Source: Hymenobacter setariae
Lineage (GTDB): Bacteria > Bacteroidota > Bacteroidia > Cytophagales > Hymenobacteraceae
NCBI RefSeq assembly: GCF_007713685.1
Contig: NZ_VMRJ01000002.1
Location: 62,001-126,000 of the forward strand
DNA length: 64,000 bases
Direction of reading: 5' to 3'
Under the pieces are notes generated by a model. It was given only the letters and a program-made list of their open reading frames with translations. It was not told the origin of the DNA and searched no databases. Position numbers and translations under genes: made by a program. Each line of letters starts with the position of its first letter. Within the stretch, counting starts at the first letter, position 1. Shown here one piece after another: positions 1 through 9,515 of this stretch.

Positions 1-1
1 G

Positions 2-244
2 CACGGCGTCGTGAACCAAGCCGCGCACCCCGTGCGTATTCGACTGCACCTGCCGGCACCTAATCAACTAGAGTTCAGCGTCGAAAACCGCATCAGCCAG
101 CATCACAAGGATGCTACTACCGGCGTGGGCCTACCCAATATCAGGCGGCGGCTGGCGCTGCTCTACCCCGACCGCCACACCCTGCACGTGCACGACGATG
201 GACACACCTATCGCACCCAGCTTACGCTATTGCTCGGTGCTTAG
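2..244 (+). CDS. LytS-type sensor histidine kinase, C-terminal end (partial)
   Basis: Only the last 80 or so codons are present; the 5' part lies outside the window. The visible piece fits the ATPase end of a LytS/YehU-type (His_kinase, PF06580) sensor kinase. It opens with His-Gly-Val, as in the N-box ENAxKHG of that family, and near the end has GVGLPNIRRRLALLYP, the G-box and RL...Y motif that closes these ATPase domains. Kinases of this type phosphorylate LytTR response regulators, and one lies downstream at 1011-1754. The two are separated by a gene on the opposite strand whose 3' end overlaps this one by 18 bases, so this is not a simple operon. The family call is confident from the motif. 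Pairing with the downstream regulator is inferred from proximity. Confidence 0.8.
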   Translation, partial: HGVVNQAAHPVRIRLHLPAPNQLEFSVENRISQHHKDATTGVGLPNIRRRLALLYPDRHTLHVHDDGHTYRTQLTLLLGA

Positions 245-724
245 GCTGAGCGCTTTGCTATCGAGGGCCGGCAGCTGCACCTCAAAATCGACCTTGGCTG
301 TGGGCAAGATTTTGGGCACCACCACGTAGTACACCACACTGGCGGCTTTGTGGCCGCTGGCTGCCTCCAGCTTCACAGTGTAGGTATAGCCAGTGCAGGT
401 TTGCAATACCTCCTGGGCTAGCACGCGGGTAGCGGTAGCAGTTTTAGTTTTGCCAGCCAGCAGCGTGTGGGTCATGAAGTTAACCATGGTTGGCGGCGCA
501 CAGTCAAACAGCTCGCGGTACTCGCTGATGGAGTTGACGATATAGTGGTTGGACTGCCCCACGTTGGGGATGGGCTCGGTGATGTGCGCTTGCAAGCCGG
601 GTACTTGGGCCGTTTCTACCGGACTAGGGCCTGGGCAGGGCACCGTATCATCCTCTTTTTTGCAGCTATTGTTCATCGCCAGCAAGCCGCCGGCCACGAT
701 AGTGAGTAAACGAGTAAAACGCAT
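227..724 (-). CDS. Putative lipoprotein, possibly PrcB-like
   Basis: A 165-residue protein with a short hydrophobic N-terminal stretch ending in Asn-Ser-Cys-Lys-Lys (Cys about residue 21), a loose Bacteroidota lipobox followed by charged residues. It is therefore probably a lipoprotein. The mature part has an aromatic and Val-rich C-terminal half (GYTYTVKLEAASG, VVYYVVVPK) that reminds me of the PrcB_C protease-complex-partner domain, but the match is weak and unverified. Three internal cysteines may form disulfides outside the cytoplasm. It lies between a LytS-type kinase and a LytTR regulator on the opposite strand and converges on the kinase gene with an 18-base overlap. No function is assigned. 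Confidence 0.7.
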   Translation of the reverse strand: MRFTRLLTIVAGGLLAMNNSCKKEDDTVPCPGPSPVETAQVPGLQAHITEPIPNVGQSNHYIVNSISEYRELFDCAPPTMVNFMTHTLLAGKTKTATATRVLAQEVLQTCTGYTYTVKLEAASGHKAASVVYYVVVPKILPTAKVDFEVQLPALDSKALSLSTEQ

Positions 725-1010
725 TCAGAGAGCAGGTTGGGTGGGAAAGGAGGAGTGGCCGAACAGACTGGCAAAGAGTTGCTCAGCCAGCACCGACCTA
801 GGGTAAGTAGCGCAGCGCAGCCCGAAAACCGCTGCTTCATTGAGCGCCCGCATTAGGTCGTGGCAACGACCTAGGAGCGCCCTTAGCAAACTTAGCTGTA
901 ATTCTTTGAAAATCATAGGGCCGCGCCTCGCTTTTGAGCGCCCGCCGGCCGTTTCGCCTAGTAGCCCGCGCTTTTGAGGCTACATTTCCACTTTCTCTAC
1001 TTCCTTTTCT

Positions 1011-1754
1011 ATGCTCCGCTGCATTGCCGTTGATGACGAGGCGTTTGCTACTCGGCTGCTTGCCAGCTACATCCAGAAGATTCCGACCCTAGAGCTAGTT
1101 GGCACCACTACCAACCCGCTCGAAGCCTTACAATGGGTGCAGGAGGGCCGCGCCGACCTAGTATTTCTTGACATCCAGATGCCCGAGCTCACGGGCCTAC
1201 AGTTCCTCAAGATTTGTGGTACCCGCTGCAAGGTGGTGCTCACCACCGCCTACCCCGAGTACGCCCTCGACGGCTACGAGCACGACGTGGTAGACTACCT
1301 GCTCAAGCCCATTGCGTTCGACCGGTTTTTGCGCGCCGTGCAGAAAGCGCAGGCGCTTTTTCCAAGTCCCGCGCCCGCGGCGCTGTCCCCGCCGCCTGCC
1401 CCAGTAGCAAGTGCGCCGCTGGTCGCGGCCAGCGCGGACTACCTCTTTGTAAAGGGTGAGAGCAAGAATAAGTATCTCAAGCTCAACTACGCTGATATTC
1501 TGTACATTCAGGGTCTCAAGAACTACGTTTCTATCTACGTACCTGGCCAGCGCGTGGTCACGTACCAGACCCTACGCGACCTAGAAGCGCAGCTGCCACA
1601 GCCGCCCTTCGTGCGGGTGCACAAGTCGTTTATTATCTCGCTCGACCACCTGCGCATGGTGGAGGGCAATACGCTGCTCGTGGGCACTGAAAGCATCACG
1701 GTAGGCGAAACGTACCGCGAGGACTTCTTCAAGCTAATTCGGGAGAAAGGATAG
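1011..1754 (+). CDS. LytTR-family response regulator
   Basis: A 247-residue two-domain response regulator. Residues 1-120 are a receiver domain with the acidic pair D8/D9, phosphoacceptor D54 in VFLDIQMP, Thr in LTTAYPEYAL and Lys in YLLKPI. A Pro/Ala-rich linker (about 120-142) leads to a LytTR DNA-binding domain (about 143-245), with the typical KGESKNKYLKL, IQGLKNYVSIY and FVRVHKSFIISLDHL segments. Such proteins usually bind direct repeats upstream of membrane or secretion genes once phosphorylated by a LytS-type kinase. The kinase whose 3' end opens this window is the natural partner. The ATG is preceded by a pyrimidine-rich tract without a Shine-Dalgarno sequence, usual for this phylum. 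No target site could be identified. Confidence 0.95.
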   Translation: MLRCIAVDDEAFATRLLASYIQKIPTLELVGTTTNPLEALQWVQEGRADLVFLDIQMPELTGLQFLKICGTRCKVVLTTAYPEYALDGYEHDVVDYLLKPIAFDRFLRAVQKAQALFPSPAPAALSPPPAPVASAPLVAASADYLFVKGESKNKYLKLNYADILYIQGLKNYVSIYVPGQRVVTYQTLRDLEAQLPQPPFVRVHKSFIISLDHLRMVEGNTLLVGTESITVGETYREDFFKLIREKG

Positions 1755-1820
1755 GCGTGCTGCAACGCTGGCGCTGTTATTGCCACCTTCTTGCACCATC
1801 CTTCATTCTTGTTGCTTTTG

Positions 1821-2423
1821 ATGAAACTGACTACCTCCCCTCTTCCTTACCTGGGCCTGGCCCTAGGTCTATTAACCGGCTGCGGCCGCGATGAAACGCC
1901 GGCCCCTGCTGCCGAAGCCACCTATAGCCGCACCGTCACTTATTCAGATACGGCCAGCCCAAGCCGGCTCGATTCTACTTTTAAGTCGCCTGTTATCAAG
2001 ACTTTCGTGCTGCAAAATCCTACTTATTTTACGGTGTTCTTGCAGCGCCAGCCCGACCGCGAAGCTGTTACCTTCAGTTTTTTACGGGCCAAGCTACCGG
2101 CTAATCCAGTTGGCACTTACAGCTTTAAGACTAGGCAGGATGACACCCCTGACGTAAGCTTCGCGTACCAAATCGAGATACTAGACTACCGGAGCTCCAG
2201 TACTTGGGGCTATCATCTCTACGACAAGACTATCTATAGTCCAACGGGCTCCTTGACTATTACCGCGTATGATGCGGAGCGCCGCCTAGTAAGCGGACGT
2301 TTTGAGGTCACTGTCCCTAATGCGGCGGACCCCTTCGCGTTATACAGCACCAGTGTGCCACGCCGCAGCAACCTGAGCTTGCAAGGCACCTTTACGAACG
2401 CGCCCGTGCAGGACAGAGAGTAG
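1821..2423 (+). CDS. Hypothetical lipoprotein
   Basis: I chose the ATG at 1821 because it yields a compact lipoprotein signal (MKLTTSP..., lipobox Leu-Leu-Thr-Gly-Cys, Cys at residue 21); an in-frame upstream ATG at 1791 would add ten residues before it. The mature protein of about 180 residues is rich in Ser/Thr/Tyr and alternating hydrophobic residues, which suggests a beta-rich fold (TVFLQRQ, YQIEILDYR, GSLTITAYD). The phrase GSLTITAYDAERRLVSGRFEVTV resembles the closing strands of DUF6252-like lipoproteins common in Bacteroidota, but this is not certain. The gene follows the LytTR regulator by 66 bases and could be co-transcribed. Function unknown; likely exposed on the periplasmic or outer face of a membrane. 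Confidence 0.75.
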   Translation: MKLTTSPLPYLGLALGLLTGCGRDETPAPAAEATYSRTVTYSDTASPSRLDSTFKSPVIKTFVLQNPTYFTVFLQRQPDREAVTFSFLRAKLPANPVGTYSFKTRQDDTPDVSFAYQIEILDYRSSSTWGYHLYDKTIYSPTGSLTITAYDAERRLVSGRFEVTVPNAADPFALYSTSVPRRSNLSLQGTFTNAPVQDRE

Positions 2424-2643
2424 CGACGCTGGCTGCTTCCGGGTCTACTTAGCGAGACCTAGGACAGTGCTAGCAAGCAGGCCAGGAGGATGCGGCAACT
2501 AATACCGCGCCCTCTTAGCCACTTACTTTCAAACCATTGCTGGCTTCATCGCTGCAACTTGGTGCTAGGCAGTATGTCTTTTTTGTGAAAAAGCTGCCAT
2601 CTTACCGGCTGCATTTCACCTTGACATAATTTAATCCGCTGCT

Positions 2644-4296
<1,653 letters not shown>

Positions 4297-4314
4297 AACC
4301 TACTTAGCCGTTTA

Positions 4315-4420
4315 ACCCCACCCCCGGCCCCTCCCCTCCGGGAGAGGGGAGTCAACCGCTCGCTCACGTTAAATGACGTCAGGCTCCCCTCTCTCGGAGG
4401 GGAGGGGCAGGGGGTGGGGT
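4315..4420. repeat. Long imperfect inverted repeat, family A (GC-rich)
   Basis: The arms ACCCCACCCCCGGCCCCTCC and its near complement at the other end fold into a stem of about 40 bp with a loop around 4352-4383. It lies between TldD copy 1 and TldD copy 2. A second member of the family lies at 7591-7710, so the two bracket the TldD copy 2/TldE copy 1 pair. It may act as a transcription terminator or as a non-autonomous mobile repeat. No open reading frame or direct target repeat was recognised. Confidence 0.85.
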
Positions 4421-4559
4421 CATGCGTTGGCGGAATAGCCATTTCGAAAAAAGAACCCTGCGCTACGCAACTTCTCCCTGGAAGGTTAGTCCTTTTTCAA
4501 GAAAAAATCCCCATCTTGCCCCACCTCTTCACTCCTATTTCACTAAATCTACCCACATT

Positions 4560-6212
4560 TTGAACAGACGCGACTTCGTAGGACTAGCTGGCCTAGGGGC
4601 CGGGGCCCTGCTGCTCCCCAATTTTCCGAGCCTCGCCGGCGAGCTGGTAGACCCGGCGCGCCTGCTAGAGCCCGGCCTTGACATAGCCCAGAAAAAACGC
4701 TTGGCCGACGTAGCCCTCAACGCCGCCAAAAGCGCGGGCGCCAGCTACGCCGACGTGCGCATTCAGCGGACCCTCAACCAAGGTATTTTCACTCGCGAAA
4801 AGCAGGTGCAGAACATTGGCAGCACCGAGACCATGGGCGTGGGCATCCGGGTGATTGCCAACGGTACCTGGGGCTTTGCCGCCACCAACCAAATGACCGA
4901 TGCGGGCATTGCCAAGGCCGCCCAGCAAGCGGTGGCCATCGCCAAAGCCAACTCGAAGGTGCAGAAAGAGCCCGTGCAGCTGGCCCCGCAGCGCGGCTAC
5001 GGCGATGTAAGCTGGAAGACCCCCATTCAGCAGAATGCGCTGGAAGTGCCCATCAAGCAGAAGGTAGACCTGCTGCTGAACGCTAATGCGGTAGCCCTCG
5101 ATAACGGCGCCTCGTTCGTGAACTCGGCGCTGTTTCAAATCAATGAGCAGAAGTACTTTGCCAGCACCGATGGCTCGTACATCGACCAAGACGTGCACCG
5201 CATTTATCCCAACTTTGGCGTAACGGTGGTAGACCGCGCCAGCGGCAAATTCCGCTCGCGGCAGTCGCTGAGCCAGCCCATGGGCCTAGGCTACGAATAC
5301 CTCACGCCCAAGGCCGCCGACAAAATCGCGGGTCCGGCTGGCTCTGATGTGATTGGCTACAAGAACAGCTACGACATCTTGGAAGACGCCGCACGCGCCG
5401 CCAAGCAAACCAAGCAAAAGCTTACCTGCAAGTCGGTTATCCCAGGCAAATATGACCTAGTGCTCGACCCTGGCCACCTAGGGCTCACCATCCACGAGAG
5501 CGTGGGCCACCCGCTGGAGCTCGACCGCGTGCTGGGCTACGAGGCCAACTACGCCGGCACCAGCTTCGCCACCCTAGAGTGGAAAGCAAAGAACCTACCC
5601 TACGGCTCGAAGCAGGTTAATATCGTGGCTGACAAGCTACAACCCGGCTCCCTAGGTGCCGTGGGCTACGACGACGAGGGCGTGAAGTGCAAGGAGTGGG
5701 ACCTCATCAAAGAAGGCAAGCTCGTGAACTATGAGAAGATTCGCGACCAGGCGCACATCGTGGGCCAGAAGGAATCGGATGGCTGCTGCTACTCGCAGTC
5801 GTGGCAGGATGTGCAGTTCCAGCGCATGCCCAACGTGAGCCTGCGCCCCGGCACCGCCAAAATGAGCGTGGACGACCTTGTGAAAGGAGTAGATAAAGGC
5901 ATTTACATTGCTGGCAATGGTTCGTTTTCTATTGACCAGCAGCGCTATAACTTTCAGTTTGGCGGCCAGGTGTTTTACGCTATCGAGAAAGGCAAAATCA
6001 CGGAGATGCTGGAAGATGTGGCGTATCAGGCCAACACCCAAGAATTCTGGGGTGCCTGCGCTGGCTCGTGCGATGCCTCGGACTACCGCCTGTTCGGCGC
6101 CTTCAACGACGGCAAGGGCCAGCCCTCGCAGAGCTCGGCCGTGAGCCACGGCTCGGCCACGACCCGCTTCAACGGCGTGAACGTGATTAATACGGCGCGC
6201 AAAATCGGGTAG
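4560..6212 (+). CDS. TldD-like metallopeptidase with Tat-type signal, copy 2
   Basis: A 550-residue paralogue of the gene at 2644-4296, very similar throughout. I start it at the TTG at 4560, giving MNRRDFVGLAGLG, which matches the other two copies; an upstream ATG at 4422 would start inside the flanking inverted-repeat region and is not credible. It has a twin-arginine signal (residues 3-4), and the HExxxH motif is at H312-E313-SVG-H317 followed by PLELDR. A TldE-like gene starts 38 bases after its stop, so this copy has its usual partner and the pair is probably one operon. TldD supplies the metal site and TldE completes the barrel-shaped protease. Only the TldD subunit carries an export signal here, so the pair may be exported together or may stay in the cytoplasm. 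Confidence 0.93.
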   Translation: MNRRDFVGLAGLGAGALLLPNFPSLAGELVDPARLLEPGLDIAQKKRLADVALNAAKSAGASYADVRIQRTLNQGIFTREKQVQNIGSTETMGVGIRVIANGTWGFAATNQMTDAGIAKAAQQAVAIAKANSKVQKEPVQLAPQRGYGDVSWKTPIQQNALEVPIKQKVDLLLNANAVALDNGASFVNSALFQINEQKYFASTDGSYIDQDVHRIYPNFGVTVVDRASGKFRSRQSLSQPMGLGYEYLTPKAADKIAGPAGSDVIGYKNSYDILEDAARAAKQTKQKLTCKSVIPGKYDLVLDPGHLGLTIHESVGHPLELDRVLGYEANYAGTSFATLEWKAKNLPYGSKQVNIVADKLQPGSLGAVGYDDEGVKCKEWDLIKEGKLVNYEKIRDQAHIVGQKESDGCCYSQSWQDVQFQRMPNVSLRPGTAKMSVDDLVKGVDKGIYIAGNGSFSIDQQRYNFQFGGQVFYAIEKGKITEMLEDVAYQANTQEFWGACAGSCDASDYRLFGAFNDGKGQPSQSSAVSHGSATTRFNGVNVINTARKIG

Positions 6213-6249
6213 CGCGCACTTTAGTATCTACGAAATAATCTCAGCTATA

Positions 6250-7584
6250 ATGGCAATTCTTTCTCAAACCGAAGCGCAAGACATTCTTAAGAAGGTTATT
6301 AGCTTCAGCACCGCCGACGAGTGCGAGGCCAACATGCAGGGCAGCTTGCAGGGCAACGTGCGCTCGGCGCGCAACTCCATCAGCACCGCCGGCGCTACCG
6401 ACAACGTGTCGCTGGCCGTGACCTCGTACTTTGGCAAGCGCTCGGGCACGGCTACGTGCAACCAGTTTGACGAGGCCACGCTGCGCCGCTGCGTGCAGCG
6501 CGCCGAAGAAATCGCGCGCCTGGCCCCCGAGAGCCCCGAATACATGCCCCTCCTAGGTCCGCAGACCTACCCGGCGTCGCCGCAGTCGTACGCGGCCAGC
6601 ACGGCAGGCATCACGCCCGACTACCGTGCCACCCAAATGGCGACCAGCATGCAGTATTGCGACAGCAAGAAGCTGACCTCGGCGGGCTTCCTGAACGACT
6701 CGACCAGCTTCGTAGCCAAGCGTAATTCGAAAGGCTTGGAGGCCTACCAGCGCCTGACGAACCTCGATTTCAGCATCACGGTGCGCACGCCCGACGGGCA
6801 GGGCTCGGGCTACGCCTCGACCGACTTTACCGACATCAGCAAGTTTGACGCGGCCCGCCTCACGCGCACGGCTGCCGACAAAGCAGCTTCGTCGGTGGGT
6901 GCCCGGGCCATCGAGCCAGGCAAGTACACCGTTATTCTGGAGCCTAACGCGCTGCTATCGAACTCCGACGCCTCGCTCCTAGGTGCCCTGATGCGGTCGT
7001 TCGACGCCCGTTCGGCCGACGAGGGCCGCAGCTTTTTGAGCAAGAAAGGCGGCGGCAATCGCAAGGGCGAGAAGATGTTTGACGAGCGCGTTACCATCTA
7101 CTCGGACCCCACCAACCCCGAGATACCCGACCTTACGTTCTCGGGCGATGGCCGCCCGCAGCAGCGCACGACCTGGATTGAAAAGGGTGTGGTGAAGAAT
7201 TTGTACTCGTCGCGCTACTGGGCGCAGAAGACGGGCATTCCGTCTTTACCCGGCCCCGGCGGCTTCATTATGGAAGGCGGTACCCAAAGCACCGCCGACC
7301 TCATCAAGAGCACCAAAAAAGGCATCTTGGTGACGCGCCTGTGGTACATCCGCCCCGTTGACCCCCAGACGCTGCTGTACACGGGCCTTACTCGCGACGG
7401 AACGTTCTACATCGAGAACGGCGCTATCAAGTTCCCGGTTAAGAACTTCCGCTTCAACGAGAGCCCGATTATCATGCTCAATAACCTGGAAGCCATCGGC
7501 CGCCCCGTGCGTCTGTCCGGCAACCTAGTGCCGCCGCTGAAGATTCGTGACTTCACGTTCACGAGCTTGTCCGACGCAGTGTAG
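6250..7584 (+). CDS. TldE/PmbA-like subunit, copy 1
   Basis: A 444-residue TldE (PmbA) homologue, the non-catalytic partner of TldD. It lacks an HExxxH motif and any signal peptide (MAILSQTEAQDILKK). Conserved family features include the N-terminal NSISTAG segment, the LAPESPEYMPLLGPQ stretch, the block around DEGRSFLSKKGGGNRKGEK and the C-terminal SPIIMLNNLEAIG. It starts 38 bases after TldD copy 2 and ends in a family A inverted repeat followed by a clear terminator at 7741-7781, so the two genes form a closed unit. In E. coli the complex matures microcin B17 and degrades CcdA; here no peptide precursor was found nearby, so the substrate is unknown. Confidence 0.93.
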   Translation: MAILSQTEAQDILKKVISFSTADECEANMQGSLQGNVRSARNSISTAGATDNVSLAVTSYFGKRSGTATCNQFDEATLRRCVQRAEEIARLAPESPEYMPLLGPQTYPASPQSYAASTAGITPDYRATQMATSMQYCDSKKLTSAGFLNDSTSFVAKRNSKGLEAYQRLTNLDFSITVRTPDGQGSGYASTDFTDISKFDAARLTRTAADKAASSVGARAIEPGKYTVILEPNALLSNSDASLLGALMRSFDARSADEGRSFLSKKGGGNRKGEKMFDERVTIYSDPTNPEIPDLTFSGDGRPQQRTTWIEKGVVKNLYSSRYWAQKTGIPSLPGPGGFIMEGGTQSTADLIKSTKKGILVTRLWYIRPVDPQTLLYTGLTRDGTFYIENGAIKFPVKNFRFNESPIIMLNNLEAIGRPVRLSGNLVPPLKIRDFTFTSLSDAV

Positions 7585-7590
7585 CGCGTG

Positions 7591-7710
7591 GACCCCACCC
7601 CCGGCCCCTCCCCTCCAGGAGAGGGGAGCCTGACGACCTGAATGACGTAAGCTCACGCCTGCTGACGGTCGGCTCCCCTCTCCCAGAGGGGAGGGGCCGG
7701 GGGTGGGGTC
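7591..7710. repeat. Long imperfect inverted repeat, family A (GC-rich)
   Basis: Second copy of the GACCCCACCCCCGGCCCCTC element, with its complementary arm ending at 7710. The arms are nearly identical to those at 4315-4420, while the loop differs in sequence apart from a shared TGACGT-like stretch. It follows the stop codon of TldE copy 1 almost at once and precedes a separate intrinsic terminator. Confidence 0.85.
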
Positions 7711-7740
7711 CCACACCTGACGAGCAACATACAAAAGCCT

Positions 7741-7781
7741 AAAAACCGTCCTGCTTAGCGTGCCTTCGCAGGGCGGTTTTT
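7741..7781 (+). terminator. Intrinsic terminator after TldE copy 1
   Basis: AAAAACCGTCCTGC pairs with GCAGGGCGGTTTTT over 14 bp with one G-T wobble and a 13-base loop; the 3' arm ends in a T run. It closes the TldD copy 2/TldE copy 1 unit before the third TldD gene. Confidence 0.85.
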
Positions 7782-7832
7782 GCTTTTCATTTATTCCTGA
7801 TTAAATAGCGCTTTATACATAAAACTCTACCC

Positions 7833-9482
7833 ATGAACCGACGTGACTTTGTGGGCCTCACCGGCCTAGGTGCCACGGCCCTGCTGCTGCCCACGCTACC
7901 CGGCTTTGGGGCTAAGCGCGTGGACCCCGCCCGCCTGCTGGAGCCCGGCGCCGACACCGTGCTGAAGAAGCGCCTGGCCGACGCCGCCCTCAACGCCGCC
8001 AAAAGCGCGGGCGCCAGCTACGCCGACGTGCGCATCGGACGCTCGCTCAACCAGTACGTGTTTGCTCGCGAGAAGCAGATTCAGAATATCGTGAGCACCG
8101 AGAGCTACGGCGTGGGCATCCGGGTGCTGGTGAACGGCTGCTGGGGCTTTGCCTCCACGAGCGTGGTCACCGAAGCCAGCTTGGCTGCCACTGCCCGCCT
8201 TGCTGCCGACATTGCCAAAGCCAACAAGCTGGTGCTGAAAGAGCCCGTGCAGCTAGCGCCGCAGCAAGGCTTCGGGGAAGTGAGCTGGAAGACGCCCCTC
8301 GTGCAAAGCGCCTTTGAGGTACCGGTGAAGCAAAAGGCCGACCTATTGCTGGCCGCCAACGCCGCAGCCATGGCCAACGGCGCCAATTACATCAATTCGG
8401 CGCTATTCCAAGTAAATGAGCAGAAGTACTTTGCCAGTACCGACGGCTCGTATATCGACCAGGACGTGCACCGCCTCTGGCCCACCTTCAATGCCACAGC
8501 AGTGGATACTAAGTCGGGCAAGTTTCGCTCGCGGGAGGCGCTGAGCGCGCCCGTGGGCATGGGCTACGAGTACCTCACGCCGAGCGCCGCCGAGCAGGTG
8601 CGTGGCCCCCAGGGCACCGATACCATCGGCTACAAGTTGCGCTACGACCTGCTGGCCGACGCCGCCCTAGCCGGCAAGCAAGCTAAGGCCAAGCTGACCA
8701 TGAAGTCGGTTATTCCGGGTAAATACGACCTAGTGCTCGACCCCGGCCACCTAGGACTGACCATCCACGAGAGCGTGGGCCACCCCACTGAGCTCGACCG
8801 CGTGCTGGGCTACGAGGCCAACTTTGCGGGCACCAGCTTCGCTACGCTGGAGTGGAAAGCTAAGAACCTGCCCTATGGCTCGAAGCAGGTTAACATCGTG
8901 GCCGACAAGCTGCAGCCGGGCGCGGTGGGCACCGTGGGCTACGACGATGAGGGCGTGAAAACTAAGCAGTGGGACATTATTAAGGAGGGCAAGCTGGTAG
9001 ACTACCAGAAAATTCGAGACCAAGCGCACATCGTGGGCCAGAAGGAATCGGATGGCTGCTGCTACGCGCAGTCTTGGGACGACGTGCAGTTTCAGCGCAT
9101 GGCCAATATTAGCCTCAAGCCCAGCCCCACCAAGATGAGCGTGGACGAGATGGTAAGCAAGGTTGATAAGGGTATTTACATTGCCGGCGCGGGCTCGTTT
9201 AGCATTGACCAGCAGCGTTATAACTTCCAGTTTGGTGGGCAGCTGTTTTTCGCCATCGAGAAGGGCAAAATCACGGAGCCGATTGAGGACGTGGCGTACC
9301 AGTCGAACACCCAAGAGTTTTGGGGCGCTTGCGCCGGCTCGTGCGACCAGTCGGACTACCGCCTGTTCGGCACTTTCTTCGACGGCAAGGGCCAGCCCAC
9401 GCAAAGCTCGTCGGTGAGCCACGGCTCGGCTACGACGCGCTTTAATGGGGTGAACGTGATTAACACGGCCCGGAAAGTTTAG
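7833..9482 (+). CDS. TldD-like metallopeptidase with Tat-type signal, copy 3
   Basis: A 549-residue third TldD paralogue, this one with an ATG start. The N-terminus MNRRDFVGLTGLGATALLL carries the twin arginine (residues 3-4) and a hydrophobic stretch. The HExxxH zinc site is again H312-E313-H317 (HESVGHPTELDR). The sequence is a little more divergent from copies 1 and 2 than they are from each other, for example in KTKQWDIIKEGK and the C-terminal EPIEDVAYQSN. It is followed after 33 bases by TldE copy 2, which makes a second complete D/E pair. A strong terminator at 7741-7781 separates it from the upstream pair, so it probably has its own promoter in the 50-base gap, though I could not define one. 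Confidence 0.93.
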   Translation: MNRRDFVGLTGLGATALLLPTLPGFGAKRVDPARLLEPGADTVLKKRLADAALNAAKSAGASYADVRIGRSLNQYVFAREKQIQNIVSTESYGVGIRVLVNGCWGFASTSVVTEASLAATARLAADIAKANKLVLKEPVQLAPQQGFGEVSWKTPLVQSAFEVPVKQKADLLLAANAAAMANGANYINSALFQVNEQKYFASTDGSYIDQDVHRLWPTFNATAVDTKSGKFRSREALSAPVGMGYEYLTPSAAEQVRGPQGTDTIGYKLRYDLLADAALAGKQAKAKLTMKSVIPGKYDLVLDPGHLGLTIHESVGHPTELDRVLGYEANFAGTSFATLEWKAKNLPYGSKQVNIVADKLQPGAVGTVGYDDEGVKTKQWDIIKEGKLVDYQKIRDQAHIVGQKESDGCCYAQSWDDVQFQRMANISLKPSPTKMSVDEMVSKVDKGIYIAGAGSFSIDQQRYNFQFGGQLFFAIEKGKITEPIEDVAYQSNTQEFWGACAGSCDQSDYRLFGTFFDGKGQPTQSSSVSHGSATTRFNGVNVINTARKV

Positions 9483-9515
9483 CGCCCGCATCTCTTACTA
9501 TCAGCAACTTATCCA

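Noticed and set aside
725..916. 63-codon minus-strand frame
   Set aside because: No homology recognised, no credible start context. It is likely the leader region of the lipoprotein gene and promoter region of the LytTR regulator.
5652..6149. Long open frames on the minus strand opposite the TldD genes
   Set aside because: They mirror the strong codon bias of the plus-strand genes, recur at the same place opposite the paralogues and encode no recognisable domain.
4315..7710. CRISPR array among the repeated elements
   Set aside because: The repeats are isolated hairpins kilobases apart with no regular spacers and no cas genes.
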